From assembly GCA_964504285.1 (NCBI GenBank), contig CAZDDZ010000001.1:79935-143934 (forward strand): DNA of 64,000 nt, given 5' to 3'. The DNA comes from Pseudoflavonifractor sp964504285 (GTDB lineage: Bacteria > Bacillota > Clostridia > Oscillospirales > Oscillospiraceae). How positions within the stretch are numbered: position 1 is the stretch's first letter; the number at the start of each line of letters is the position of its first letter. This document shows positions 15,842 to 22,874 of the stretch, piece after piece. Below the pieces are notes generated by a model. The model was not told the DNA's origin and ran no database searches. It saw only the letters and a program-made list of their open reading frames with translations. Made by a program: the position numbers and the translations under genes.

Positions 15842-16960
15842 GTGGTGAAAAAGTCTGCCGCCGTCCTGGGGATGCTGTGTCTGCTGCTTCTGTCTGCCTG
15901 CCGGATTGAGACGGCCGGAGGGGGAGGAACCGCCACGCCTACACGTCCCGTCACGCCCACGCCCCCCACAGTGGAGAGCATTACCCCGGGAATCGAGCCG
16001 GAAACGTTTCCCCCCAGCCCCGAACCTCCTGCTCCCACCGCCACCGAAGCGCCCAAATTCCTTACAGCTCAGGAGCTTATAGACCTCTCCAGTCAGTGGA
16101 GTGAAACCCACGCTGACCGATTTGCGGGGTATGAAGCATTTGCTCTTAGCAGGGCATACTGGTTTGCCGATTATGCCGCTGGAGCGGAGTATGTGGCCTA
16201 CACCACTGCCGACGGGCTGGATGGCTCGGTGCAGTTTACCCCCAATCCAGACGGGGCGTTGCAGCCCCTTGACGCCGCAGCCCAACTGCTGAAACAGCCT
16301 GCCGCCGATCTGATTCTAGTAGACCGTGCCCGGGCGTTGGAGGGACTGGGACGCCGCATGGCCGCCCTAGCCCAGGAACAGATTACCGAGGCTGTTGCCT
16401 TGGACCGATTCCACCAGGCAGTGCAGGACATTCCCGCTCTGGGCGAGGATATGTGGTACTGCGTCAGCGCGGAGAACACCGGCTATATTCTCATGGCACA
16501 CGAGGGGGCCTATCGGCTTCAGCGCATGGCGGCGATGCAGGCATACTCGGAAACTCCTGATTTTCAGGTGCGGGTGGTCTTTGACAAGGCGGCCGAGGCC
16601 TGCGGCTGGATTTATCTGAGCCCGCTGCCCGTGAATGCCAATGACCTGCGGGTGGAGGGAGAAACTACCTACTATCGAGTGGAGTTCCCCGGTATTTCCT
16701 CCATGATCGAGCTGCGTGTTTACCTTAAAACCCTGTTTTCGGACGAGATTGTAGATACCCTCTTAGCGGTTGGTGTTTATAAGGAGTTTGACGGTGTGCT
16801 CTATGCCACGCAGGTTGCGGGGGGAGCTGTTTTACCTCAAGGCGCCGGAGAGGTGCTTCGTGAGAGCGATGTACGCATCGTATATCGGCTAAACGTGGAT
16901 TGTGTCTACGAATTGGTGGGGGATAAGTGGGTTTTTACCGAATTCCCTGTGACAATGTAG
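15842..16960 (+). CDS. Putative lipoprotein with Pro/Thr-rich linker
   Basis: A 372-residue predicted lipoprotein: basic MVKKS start, hydrophobic stretch and lipobox LLSAC with Cys20 as the lipid anchor. Residues about 25-65 form a low-complexity Pro/Thr/Glu linker across the cell wall, followed by a globular extracytoplasmic domain of about 300 residues that I do not recognise. Two consecutive GTG codons (15842, 15845) could start it. AAGGAGG at 15831-15837 is better spaced for 15845. It lies directly before the sigma-F operon, with a palindromic terminator between them, so a sporulation link is only positional. Confidence 0.75.
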   Translation: MVKKSAAVLGMLCLLLLSACRIETAGGGGTATPTRPVTPTPPTVESITPGIEPETFPPSPEPPAPTATEAPKFLTAQELIDLSSQWSETHADRFAGYEAFALSRAYWFADYAAGAEYVAYTTADGLDGSVQFTPNPDGALQPLDAAAQLLKQPAADLILVDRARALEGLGRRMAALAQEQITEAVALDRFHQAVQDIPALGEDMWYCVSAENTGYILMAHEGAYRLQRMAAMQAYSETPDFQVRVVFDKAAEACGWIYLSPLPVNANDLRVEGETTYYRVEFPGISSMIELRVYLKTLFSDEIVDTLLAVGVYKEFDGVLYATQVAGGAVLPQGAGEVLRESDVRIVYRLNVDCVYELVGDKWVFTEFPVTM

Positions 16961-16964
16961 TCCT

Positions 16965-16998
16965 TTCGACAAAAACCAAACAGAATAGGCGCTATAAT
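16965..16998 (+). promoter_or_regulatory. Spo0A box and -10 element upstream of spoIIA
   Basis: TTCGACAAA (16965-16973) is, on the minus strand, TTTGTCGAA, a perfect match to the Spo0A-box consensus TTTGTCRAA. TATAAT follows at 16993-16998. A perfect -10 with no good -35 and a 0A box in its place resembles Spo0A-activated SigA promoters such as spoIIG. No AGGA-type sigma-H -35 was found. Confidence 0.55.
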
Positions 16999-17034
16999 TG
17001 CCGTATACCAAAATTTGGTATACGGCAATTTTTT
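16996..17034 (+). terminator. 35-base palindromic hairpin before spoIIAA
   Basis: AATTGCCGTATACCAAA (16996-17012) and TTTGGTATACGGCAATT (17014-17030) are perfect complements around one base, followed by TTTT. It can terminate the lipoprotein transcript. It also lies just after the TATAAT and before the spoIIAA ribosome site, so it could attenuate the operon or bind a protein. Confidence 0.65.
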
Positions 17035-17056
17035 ATGCTTTTAGGAGGGACAAGCT

Positions 17057-17362
17057 ATGGCAGTGACCAGTACCGGGGCAGACCGAGCCCTTACCCTGTC
17101 GGTCACGGGTGAGGTAGACCACCACGGCGCGGGAGAAATCATGGCGGAGGTGGAGCGGCAGGTAGAGACTCTTTTGCCGCTGCGTATGACCCTTGACCTG
17201 GGGGGCGTGACCTTTATGGACTCGTCGGGTATCGCGGTGGTGCTCCGCTGTTACAAACGGATAGGGGAGCTGGGCGGCTCCCTTACGGTGAAGAACACCC
17301 CCGGACAGGCACTTAAGGTGCTCCGCGCCGCAGGGCTGGACCGAATGATACATTTTGAATGA
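17057..17362 (+). CDS. spoIIAA: Anti-sigma F factor antagonist SpoIIAA
   Basis: A 101-residue STAS-domain protein. The phosphorylatable serine lies in the conserved block TFMDSSGIAVVLR near residue 56. Dephosphorylated SpoIIAA binds SpoIIAB and frees sigma-F in the forespore. Ribosome site AGGAGGGA at good distance. First gene of the classical three-gene operon; a candidate Spo0A-controlled promoter lies upstream. Confidence 0.93.
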   Translation: MAVTSTGADRALTLSVTGEVDHHGAGEIMAEVERQVETLLPLRMTLDLGGVTFMDSSGIAVVLRCYKRIGELGGSLTVKNTPGQALKVLRAAGLDRMIHFE

Positions 17363-17406
17363 GGAAGCGGCCCCCTGGTCGGGCCGCTCATAAAGGAGGA
17401 TTACAT

Positions 17407-17847
17407 ATGAAACCAATGAATGAAACCACCATTACCCTCGTCAGTCGTTCGGCCAACGAGGGCTTTGCCCGCACGGCGGCAGCCTGCTTTATCGCTCAGC
17501 TTGACCCCACGTTGGACGAAATAAACGACATTAAAACCGCTGTCTCCGAGGCGGTGACAAACTGTATCGTTCATGCCTACCCTAATATCCTGGGTAAAAT
17601 TACTCTAAAACTGCGCCTTTTCGAGGACAATACAGTGGAAATTGTTGTGAAGGATTGGGGCGTGGGTATTCCGGATGTGGACAAGGCCAGGGAGCCTCTC
17701 TTTACCACCGGGGATGCCGCCCGCTCCGGCATGGGCTTTACCATTATGGAGAGCTTTATGGATGGATTGAAGGTGCGCTCTCTCCCCGGCAAGGGAACCA
17801 CCGTCTCCATGCGCAAGCGCATTTCGCGCCGGATGGGCGCGGTGTAA
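17407..17847 (+). CDS. spoIIAB: Anti-sigma F factor / serine kinase SpoIIAB
   Basis: A 146-residue GHKL-type kinase that binds sigma-F and phosphorylates SpoIIAA. N-box EAVTNCIVHAYPN, G1 box VKDWGVGIPDV, and the G2 ATP lid with RSGMGFTIMESFMD are visible. An upstream in-frame extension to 17359 is excluded because ATG 17407 has AAAGGAGGATTAC in front and aligns with known proteins. The spoIIAA-spoIIAB gap is 44 bases, and sigF starts two bases after its stop. Confidence 0.93.
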   Translation: MKPMNETTITLVSRSANEGFARTAAACFIAQLDPTLDEINDIKTAVSEAVTNCIVHAYPNILGKITLKLRLFEDNTVEIVVKDWGVGIPDVDKAREPLFTTGDAARSGMGFTIMESFMDGLKVRSLPGKGTTVSMRKRISRRMGAV

Positions 17848-17849
17848 GC

Positions 17850-18560
17850 ATGACGGATACACTGACGCTGTTAGAGGCGGCCAGGGAAGGGGACAACGAT
17901 GCTTGCGCCCGGGTCATTGAGGAAAACACCGGACTGGTCTGGAGTATTGTCCGCCGGTATTACGGCAGGGGTGTAGACCCCGACGACCTGTATCAGTTGG
18001 GCTGCTTGGGGCTTCTCAAGGCGGTGCGCGGCTTCGACCCGGTTTTTGGCTGCCAGTTTTCTACCTACGCCGTACCCAAAATCGCAGGAGAAATCCGCCG
18101 ATTTCTTCGGGATGATGGGGCGGTGAAGGTAAGCCGTGGAGTAAAGGAGCGGGCGGTGAGTATCCGCATGGCCCGAGACCGCTTGCAGGCCTGCCTGGGG
18201 CGGGAGCCAACTCTGAGTGAGCTCTCTAACGAGACTGGTTTAGAGCCGGAGGATATTGCTGCTACCGAGACTGCCGCCGGACCGGTGGCTTCCCTCCAAA
18301 TGGAGACGGGGGATGGCCTTACGCTGGAGAGCGTATTAGGCACCGACGGTATTGAGGACGGTATCATAGAGCAGGTAGCGCTCCGGGGGGCGGTAGACAG
18401 CTTGCCCGAGCGTGAACGGACAGTGGTATTCCTGCGCTACTTTAAAAACCTCACCCAGGACCGTGCCGCCCGTGTGATGGGAGTCAGCCAGGTGCAGGTC
18501 TCCCGAATTGAGAAAAAGGCCATGGAACGTCTGAGGAGATTGCTGGAGGAGCAGGAGTAG
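17850..18560 (+). CDS. sigF: RNA polymerase sporulation sigma factor F
   Basis: A 236-residue sigma-70 factor of the SigF/SigG group, first compartment-specific sigma of the forespore. Region 2 reads DPDDLYQLGCLGLLKAVRGFDP..CQFSTYAVPKIAGEIRRFLRDDG. Region 3 follows, and region 4 has the helix-turn-helix LTQDRAARVMGVSQVQVSRIEKKAMERLR. The true start is ATG 17850, two bases after the spoIIAB stop; a longer reading to 17655 would run through spoIIAB. The spoIIR promoter at 4822 fits its recognition pattern. spoVA genes, common after sigF in Bacillus, are absent. Confidence 0.94.
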   Translation: MTDTLTLLEAAREGDNDACARVIEENTGLVWSIVRRYYGRGVDPDDLYQLGCLGLLKAVRGFDPVFGCQFSTYAVPKIAGEIRRFLRDDGAVKVSRGVKERAVSIRMARDRLQACLGREPTLSELSNETGLEPEDIAATETAAGPVASLQMETGDGLTLESVLGTDGIEDGIIEQVALRGAVDSLPERERTVVFLRYFKNLTQDRAARVMGVSQVQVSRIEKKAMERLRRLLEEQE

Positions 18561-18632
18561 GAAACGCTGCTCTAAGCATTCACATTTTCTTGTTTTCGTA
18601 ATTACAAGCGCTGCTGCGCGCACAAATACCCA

Positions 18633-18661
18633 TGGACAAACCCCCTAAGCTACCGTATAAT
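18633..18661 (+). promoter_or_regulatory. SigA-type promoter of the GT2 gene
   Basis: TGGACA (18633-18638), 17 bases, TATAAT (18656-18661), 22 bases before the ATG. Confidence 0.6.
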
Positions 18662-18682
18662 GGGGGACAATGAGGTGAGCGT

Positions 18683-19630
18683 ATGAATGATACACTTTAT
18701 ATCGTCGTCCCCTGCTATAATGAAGAGGAGGTTCTTCCCGAAACCGCCAAACGGCTGAAAGCCAAGCTGGAAGGCCTGATGGAGTCTGGAAAGATCTCTG
18801 AGAACAGTAAGATTATGTTTGTTAACGATGGTTCTAAGGATGAGACCTGGCCTATGATTGCCGCCCTTCATAAGGAGAATAAGCTTTTTTCAGGTGTAAA
18901 TCTTACCCGCAACCGTGGACATCAAAATGCCCTGCTGGCAGGGCTGATGACCGCTAGGGAGAAGGCTGATATGGTCATCTCCATGGATGCCGACCTTCAG
19001 GATGACATTGACGCGGTGGATGCCATGGTGGACAAGTTCCATGCAGGCTGCGACATTGTCTACGGTGTGCGCTCCTCCCGGAAGAAGGATACCTTCTTTA
19101 AGCGCTTTACCGCCGAGGGCTTTTACCGCTTTATGAGCTTTATGGGAGCCGACACGGTTTTTAACCATGCCGACTATCGGCTTATGTCTAAGCGCGCCCT
19201 GAATGGGCTGGCCGAATTTAAGGAGGTCAACCTCTTTCTTCGGGGTATTGTGCCAATGATCGGTTATACCACCGCTACCGTGGAGTATGAGCGGGGAGAG
19301 CGGTTCGCGGGGGAGAGTAAGTACCCCCTGAAAAAGATGATTTCCTTCGCTATGGAGGGTATCACCAGCTTGTCTACCAAACCCATTCGCTATATCACGG
19401 GTCTGGGCTTTCTGATTTTCGTTGTCTCTGTGCTGATGCTGATTTACTCTGTTGTCCGCTGGGCCACCGGCGGCACCATCATTGGCTGGGCCAGTGTCAT
19501 CTGCTCGGTCTGGGCCATCGGCGGACTGATTCTCCTGTCTCTGGGGGTTATTGGTGAATATATCGGCAAAATTTATCTGGAGACGAAGGAACGCCCCCGC
19601 TTCCTTATTAAGGACCTGCTGGACGACTAG
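18683..19630 (+). CDS. Family 2 glycosyltransferase, GtrB/DPM1-like, membrane-anchored
   Basis: A 315-residue protein. The GT-A domain (about 1-225) has VVPCYNEEEVLPET, the VNDGSKDET nucleotide site, and the metal-binding MDADLQDD. Two C-terminal membrane segments follow (about 238-260 and 270-295). Relatives transfer glucose or mannose from a nucleotide sugar to undecaprenyl or dolichyl phosphate at the cytoplasmic face; the sugar here is unknown. The coding region ends in CTGGACGACTAG, whose TAG is also the first triplet of element C1, so the insertion sits exactly at the stop codon. Confidence 0.88.
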   Translation: MNDTLYIVVPCYNEEEVLPETAKRLKAKLEGLMESGKISENSKIMFVNDGSKDETWPMIAALHKENKLFSGVNLTRNRGHQNALLAGLMTAREKADMVISMDADLQDDIDAVDAMVDKFHAGCDIVYGVRSSRKKDTFFKRFTAEGFYRFMSFMGADTVFNHADYRLMSKRALNGLAEFKEVNLFLRGIVPMIGYTTATVEYERGERFAGESKYPLKKMISFAMEGITSLSTKPIRYITGLGFLIFVVSVLMLIYSVVRWATGGTIIGWASVICSVWAIGGLILLSLGVIGEYIGKIYLETKERPRFLIKDLLDD

Positions 19631-19789
19631 AGCGTTTCTGAAAAGTCCATGCATCCGTTCTTTTGACAAAAATTTCGCCATGCCGCGCCGTTTTTTCTTG
19701 AAATCCGCCCAGGATTTCTGTGGAAAAATGGCTTGCCTGGCACAATTTTTGTTCAAAATTCCGGACACAGCGACTTTCAGAAACGCTCA
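19628..19789. mobile_element. MITE-like element C, copy 1
   Basis: 162 bases bounded by TAGAGCGTTTCTGAAAAG and its complement (the right end reads CTTTCAGAAACGCTCAA and lacks the final TA). It is nearly identical to 58965-59128, with about five differences by eye. Read on the minus strand, its centre (19664-19754) carries the same hairpin core as elements A and B. It supplies the stop codon of the GT2 gene. Confidence 0.75.
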
Positions 19790-19929
19790 AATAAAAAGGG
19801 GTGGAGAAATCCAGCCCTTTTTTATCATACGGACATAACGTGCACCGCAGCATGGCTACCCCAGCTTGCGTGAAAAATAGGCGGTGGAGCCTCTTTGATT
19901 AAGTTCCCATTAAAACTGAATGGTTCCTC

Positions 19930-19958
19930 TTGCGCACGGGATAAAAAAGGGATAAAAT
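19930..19958 (+). promoter_or_regulatory. SigA-type promoter of the Cys-tail protein
   Basis: TTGCGC (19930-19935), 17 bases, TAAAAT (19953-19958), about 60 bases before the start. Confidence 0.5.
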
Positions 19959-20017
19959 GTAGCCAGAACAAGGAAGCGCCTGCCCCAAAAGGGGCTGATG
20001 AAAGGGAGGAAATAAAA

Positions 20018-20398
20018 ATGGCATTTTTTGACGAACTAAAGGACAAGGCAATAGATCTGGGCCGTGCCGGTGTCGCTAAAAGTAAGCAAATTGCTGAGAT
20101 TGCCAAGCTCAACCTGGCCAACTCCGCCGAGGAGGACGCCGTGAAGAAGGCATACGTTGAAATCGGAAAGCTTTACTACGCAGAGCGCGGTATGGCGCCT
20201 GAAACCGCCTACGCCGCACTTTGTGAGAAAATTACCGCCGCCAAGACCACGATTGAGGAGAACAAGGCTCGTATTGCTGACCTCAAGGTTGAAGCTGATG
20301 TAAAGGATGCTGACATTCCCACGGTCATGACCGACATTCCTGCCGAGGAGCACTGTGATTGCGGCTGCTGCTGTGCCGACCATACGGAAGAAGAATAA
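20018..20398 (+). CDS. Conserved small protein with Cys-rich tail
   Basis: A 126-residue protein not assigned to a known family here. ATG 20018 is preceded by GGGAGG; the longer in-frame reading from 19895 has no ribosome site and no typical sequence. Residues 1-100 are predicted mostly helical (MAFFDELKDKAIDLGRAGVA, then heptad-like stretches), compatible with a coiled coil. The end, EEHCDCGCCCADHTEEE, holds five cysteines and two histidines in 17 residues, a likely metal-binding tail. A similar layout is seen in zinc-ribbon helical proteins of gut clostridia. It is monocistronic, with its own promoter and terminator. Confidence 0.7.
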   Translation: MAFFDELKDKAIDLGRAGVAKSKQIAEIAKLNLANSAEEDAVKKAYVEIGKLYYAERGMAPETAYAALCEKITAAKTTIEENKARIADLKVEADVKDADIPTVMTDIPAEEHCDCGCCCADHTEEE

Positions 20399-20409
20399 TC
20401 GTACATCAT

Positions 20410-20445
20410 AAAACCCCCTCCGCCTACACAGGTGGAGGGGGTTTT
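20410..20445. terminator. Bidirectional terminator
   Basis: AAAACCCCCTCCGCCT and AGGTGGAGGGGGTTTT pair over 16 bases (one G-U) around ACAC, between convergent genes. Confidence 0.85.
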
Positions 20446-20466
20446 GCTACGTGACAAGGAAGACGG

Positions 20467-20901
20467 TTATTCTGCGGTTAGCCGTGTGACTTCTTCACCA
20501 ACCAGCTCCATGGCCCTCTCCAGATACTTGGTAACCGGTACGCTTTCGGTGGGAATGCGAATTCCGCACCGCTCCATGGGAATGAGTATTTTCAGTGCGC
20601 TGCTCTCTCCCACAGACCGGGCCATGGCCGGGGTAATCTCTCCCAGCAGACCGCCCGAGGCCAAAATGGTCACCACGCCCAGTATCATATGAGCTTTAGC
20701 CGCGTTTACCGTAATGGCGTTTTCGCCTGTGGCGCCGTCGTCGGCCCCGGCCTTGAGCATACGGCCGGTCGCCTCGCTGTTGGTGCCCAGGGCCCGCACA
20801 TGCAAATCGGGATAATTTTTCTTTAGTTTCTCGACCAGACTTTTGCCGATGCCGCCGCCCAGTCCGTCTATGACGGTTACAATAATATCATTCTTTTTCA
20901 T
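20467..20901 (-). CDS. DUF3842 family protein
   Basis: A 144-residue protein resembling DUF3842. The N-terminus IIVTVIDGLGGGIGKSLVEKLKKNYPDL looks like a Rossmann-type nucleotide loop, then RALGTNSEATGRMLKAGADDGATGENAI and a C-terminal IPMERCGIRIPTE segment. The family is found in Clostridia and has no assigned function. It stands alone on the minus strand and ends at the shared terminator. Confidence 0.75.
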   Translation of the reverse strand: MKKNDIIVTVIDGLGGGIGKSLVEKLKKNYPDLHVRALGTNSEATGRMLKAGADDGATGENAITVNAAKAHMILGVVTILASGGLLGEITPAMARSVGESSALKILIPMERCGIRIPTESVPVTKYLERAMELVGEEVTRLTAE

Positions 20902-21052
20902 ACCATACGCTCCTACCGAATTTACCTGATTCTGCCTTTCAAGGCCATTTTACAGGAAAGAAGATAAAAAGGCAAACTTATTTTTTGAAAATGGCCGTTC
21001 GTCATTTTGATTAACATAATTTTCTTTGTCAGGATTTTCCCCTTCTAAAAAT

Positions 21053-21081
21053 TTGACAGGAGGGAAACAATGTGTTACAAT
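21053..21081 (+). promoter_or_regulatory. SigA promoter of the 96-residue protein gene
   Basis: Perfect TTGACA (21053-21058), 17 bases, TACAAT (21076-21081), about 40 bases before ATG 21122. Confidence 0.8.
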
Positions 21082-21121
21082 TTGGTTACAGTTTAAAACT
21101 TGGAATTATAAGGAGGATCTT

Positions 21122-21412
21122 ATGGCACAGGAAAATATGCCGCTTGAGTATAAAGGGCACCCGCTTCGCCGCAAGGATAACCTGATTTATTACGGCAGCA
21201 TGGCCGATAAATACATTATTATGCTCCAAATTTTAGAGACTCAAAAGCAGGGAGATATGGATGTGGCTACTAAGGTAGCTGTTCAGCTCCAGCTTACCGA
21301 CCCCGATCTGAAGAGCCGGGATCGTGTGGTCAAGAAGTCCGAAAAGGATAGTCTTTACAATGCTATGGACGTGGCGGCTGTTTGGCTGGAGCGCGCCCTT
21401 TCCGGGAAGTAA
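21122..21412 (+). CDS. Conserved hypothetical protein, 96 residues
   Basis: A small soluble protein I do not recognise. ATG 21122 follows AAGGAGGATCTT; the upstream in-frame extension to 21026 overlaps the promoter. It begins MAQENMPLEYKGHPLRRKDN, then has a helical region (MADKYIIMLQILETQKQGD) and ends in KKSEKDSLYNAMDVAAVWLERAL. There is no signal peptide. The next gene, an exported cell-wall hydrolase, starts 35 bases later, so the two probably share the strong promoter at 21053. Confidence 0.75.
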   Translation: MAQENMPLEYKGHPLRRKDNLIYYGSMADKYIIMLQILETQKQGDMDVATKVAVQLQLTDPDLKSRDRVVKKSEKDSLYNAMDVAAVWLERALSGK

Positions 21413-21447
21413 ATTCACTTATTTTTATAAAACGGAGGTCGCCACCG

Positions 21448-22359
21448 ATGATAAAGTCCGCCAAACTTTTGCGCGTCGCTGTACTGGGCGTCGCCCTCTC
21501 GTCTGTATTTGTACTGGGTGCCGCCGCCGCCAGCTATGGCGCGGGCACCGTGACCGCCGACGCACTCCGTCTCCGCGAGAGTGCCGGTACCGAAGCCACT
21601 GTTCTTGCCACCGCCGTCAAGGATGAAAATGTCATTGTTTTGGAAGATGCCGGGAACGGCTGGTACAAGGTTGACTACAAAACGGTTGTTGGCTATATGT
21701 CTGGCGAGTTTTTGAACATTCAGACCCAGGCCGACGTGAAAATTGGCTATGGTATGGTAAAAACCGAGGGATCCACCCTAAACATGCGCAGCGGTGCAGG
21801 CACCAACTTTGAAAAGGTTGCCGTTTTGAATAACGGCACCGTGGTAGACATCGTAGGTGTAGATAACGGTTGGTATAAGGTCTCTCACAACGGCACAACC
21901 GGTTTTGTTAGTAGCGACTATATGATTACCGTTAAGGACTCCGGCAGCTCACGCGGCGACGACACTGTGGCTGCCTCTGATTCCAGCTTGGGTCAGCAGA
22001 TTGTAGATTACGCCAATAATTTTATGGGCGTTAAGTATGTCTGGGGCGGCAACGGCCCCAACAGCTTTGACTGCTCTGGCTTTACCAAGTATGTGTACGC
22101 CCACTTCGGGTACACCCTTAACCGTACCGCCACTGATCAGCTCTCCAACGGCACACGGGTATCCAGCTCCAGCGACCTTCAGCCCGGCGATCTGATTTTC
22201 TTTAACAATGGCCGCACCTCCAAGCCTGTTTCCCATGTTGGTATCTACATCGGCGGTGGGCAGTTTATCCACGCCTCCACCAATTCGTACAAGGTGCAGA
22301 TTGACGACCTTTCCGGCTATTATGGCCGTACATATGTTGGCGGGCGCCACGTCATCTAA
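21448..22359 (+). CDS. Exported SH3-domain NlpC/P60 peptidoglycan endopeptidase
   Basis: A 303-residue secreted hydrolase that cleaves peptide stems of peptidoglycan. Signal peptide about 1-28 (MIKSAKLLRVAVLGVALSSV then AAAA), two bacterial SH3 domains (about 32-92 and 100-162, each with the GWYKV strand), a Ser/Asp linker, and the NlpC/P60 domain (185-303). Catalytic Cys209 is in SFDCSGFTKYVY, His263 in PVSHVGIYIGG, and the third polar residue His275 in QFIHAST. ATG 21448 has GGAGGT upstream; a longer reading to 21382 overlaps the previous gene. Confidence 0.92.
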   Translation: MIKSAKLLRVAVLGVALSSVFVLGAAAASYGAGTVTADALRLRESAGTEATVLATAVKDENVIVLEDAGNGWYKVDYKTVVGYMSGEFLNIQTQADVKIGYGMVKTEGSTLNMRSGAGTNFEKVAVLNNGTVVDIVGVDNGWYKVSHNGTTGFVSSDYMITVKDSGSSRGDDTVAASDSSLGQQIVDYANNFMGVKYVWGGNGPNSFDCSGFTKYVYAHFGYTLNRTATDQLSNGTRVSSSSDLQPGDLIFFNNGRTSKPVSHVGIYIGGGQFIHASTNSYKVQIDDLSGYYGRTYVGGRHVI

Positions 22360-22380
22360 CATAAAATATTTATTGTTTGC

Positions 22381-22415
22381 AAAAACGCGGACGGCAATTT
22401 GCCGTCCGCGTTTTT
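22381..22415 (+). terminator. Terminator after the NlpC/P60 gene
   Basis: AAAAACGCGGACGGC and GCCGTCCGCGTTTTT form a perfect 15-base stem around AATTT. Confidence 0.88.
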
Positions 22416-22597
22416 ACGTAAAAGACCGCGTAGTATAGCCGTGCGTAAAAAGGGGGGCAGCCTAAAAAGGCCGACTGCGTAAAAACCGGGCTATAAAAGA
22501 GGGGAGCAGGGCGGTGAGCAAAAATGAAACTGGTAAACAGACGCACCTTAAAAAATAAAAAAATCTGGATTTCTCCAGACTGAATGCATAAAAATAA

Positions 22598-22626
22598 TTG
22601 ACTTTGGTGTATACCCATGGTATACT
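22598..22626 (+). promoter_or_regulatory. SigA promoter of rpoBC
   Basis: TTGACT (22598-22603), 17 bases, TATACT (22621-22626). The spacer and -10 overlap a near-palindrome with two GTATAC half-sites (22609-22614 and 22620-22625), which could bind a regulator. Confidence 0.8.
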
Positions 22627-22632
22627 TAAATG

Positions 22633-22874
22633 CTTTCACATGTCAATTGGGCAACTTCGACTTTTTCCCCATCTTGGGTAAAGCATACCATGGGGGGGCA
22701 AAAAGCGCAATAGGGAAGTCGGACAAAGTGCCAACATGCCCGTGCGTATCGAAGTTAAAGCGCAACACCCAATTGTGAGATTTGACGAATGGAAACCGGG
22801 AAAAGCGGCGGAAACCAGGCCTGAATAGGCATGGGACCAGCCGCGGCAAGAGAAAACGAGGTGTTATTTCTACG
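22633..22874 (+). promoter_or_regulatory. Long structured leader of rpoB
   Basis: About 240 untranslated bases. CAATTGGG (22644-22651) and AACTTCGA (22653-22660) can pair with CCCAATTG (22768-22775) and TCGAAGTT (22749-22756), closing a long-range helix around about 90 bases. The rpoB ribosome site lies after it. I know no riboswitch class that fits, and no rplJ-rplL genes precede rpoB. Between the terminator and promoter (22416-22597) I see no convincing gene. Confidence 0.5.

Noticed and set aside
22524..22583. 19-codon frame before the rpoB promoter
   Set aside because: Poor ribosome site, strongly basic composition and an internal hairpin; nothing comparable to the support for the peptide gene at 54151.
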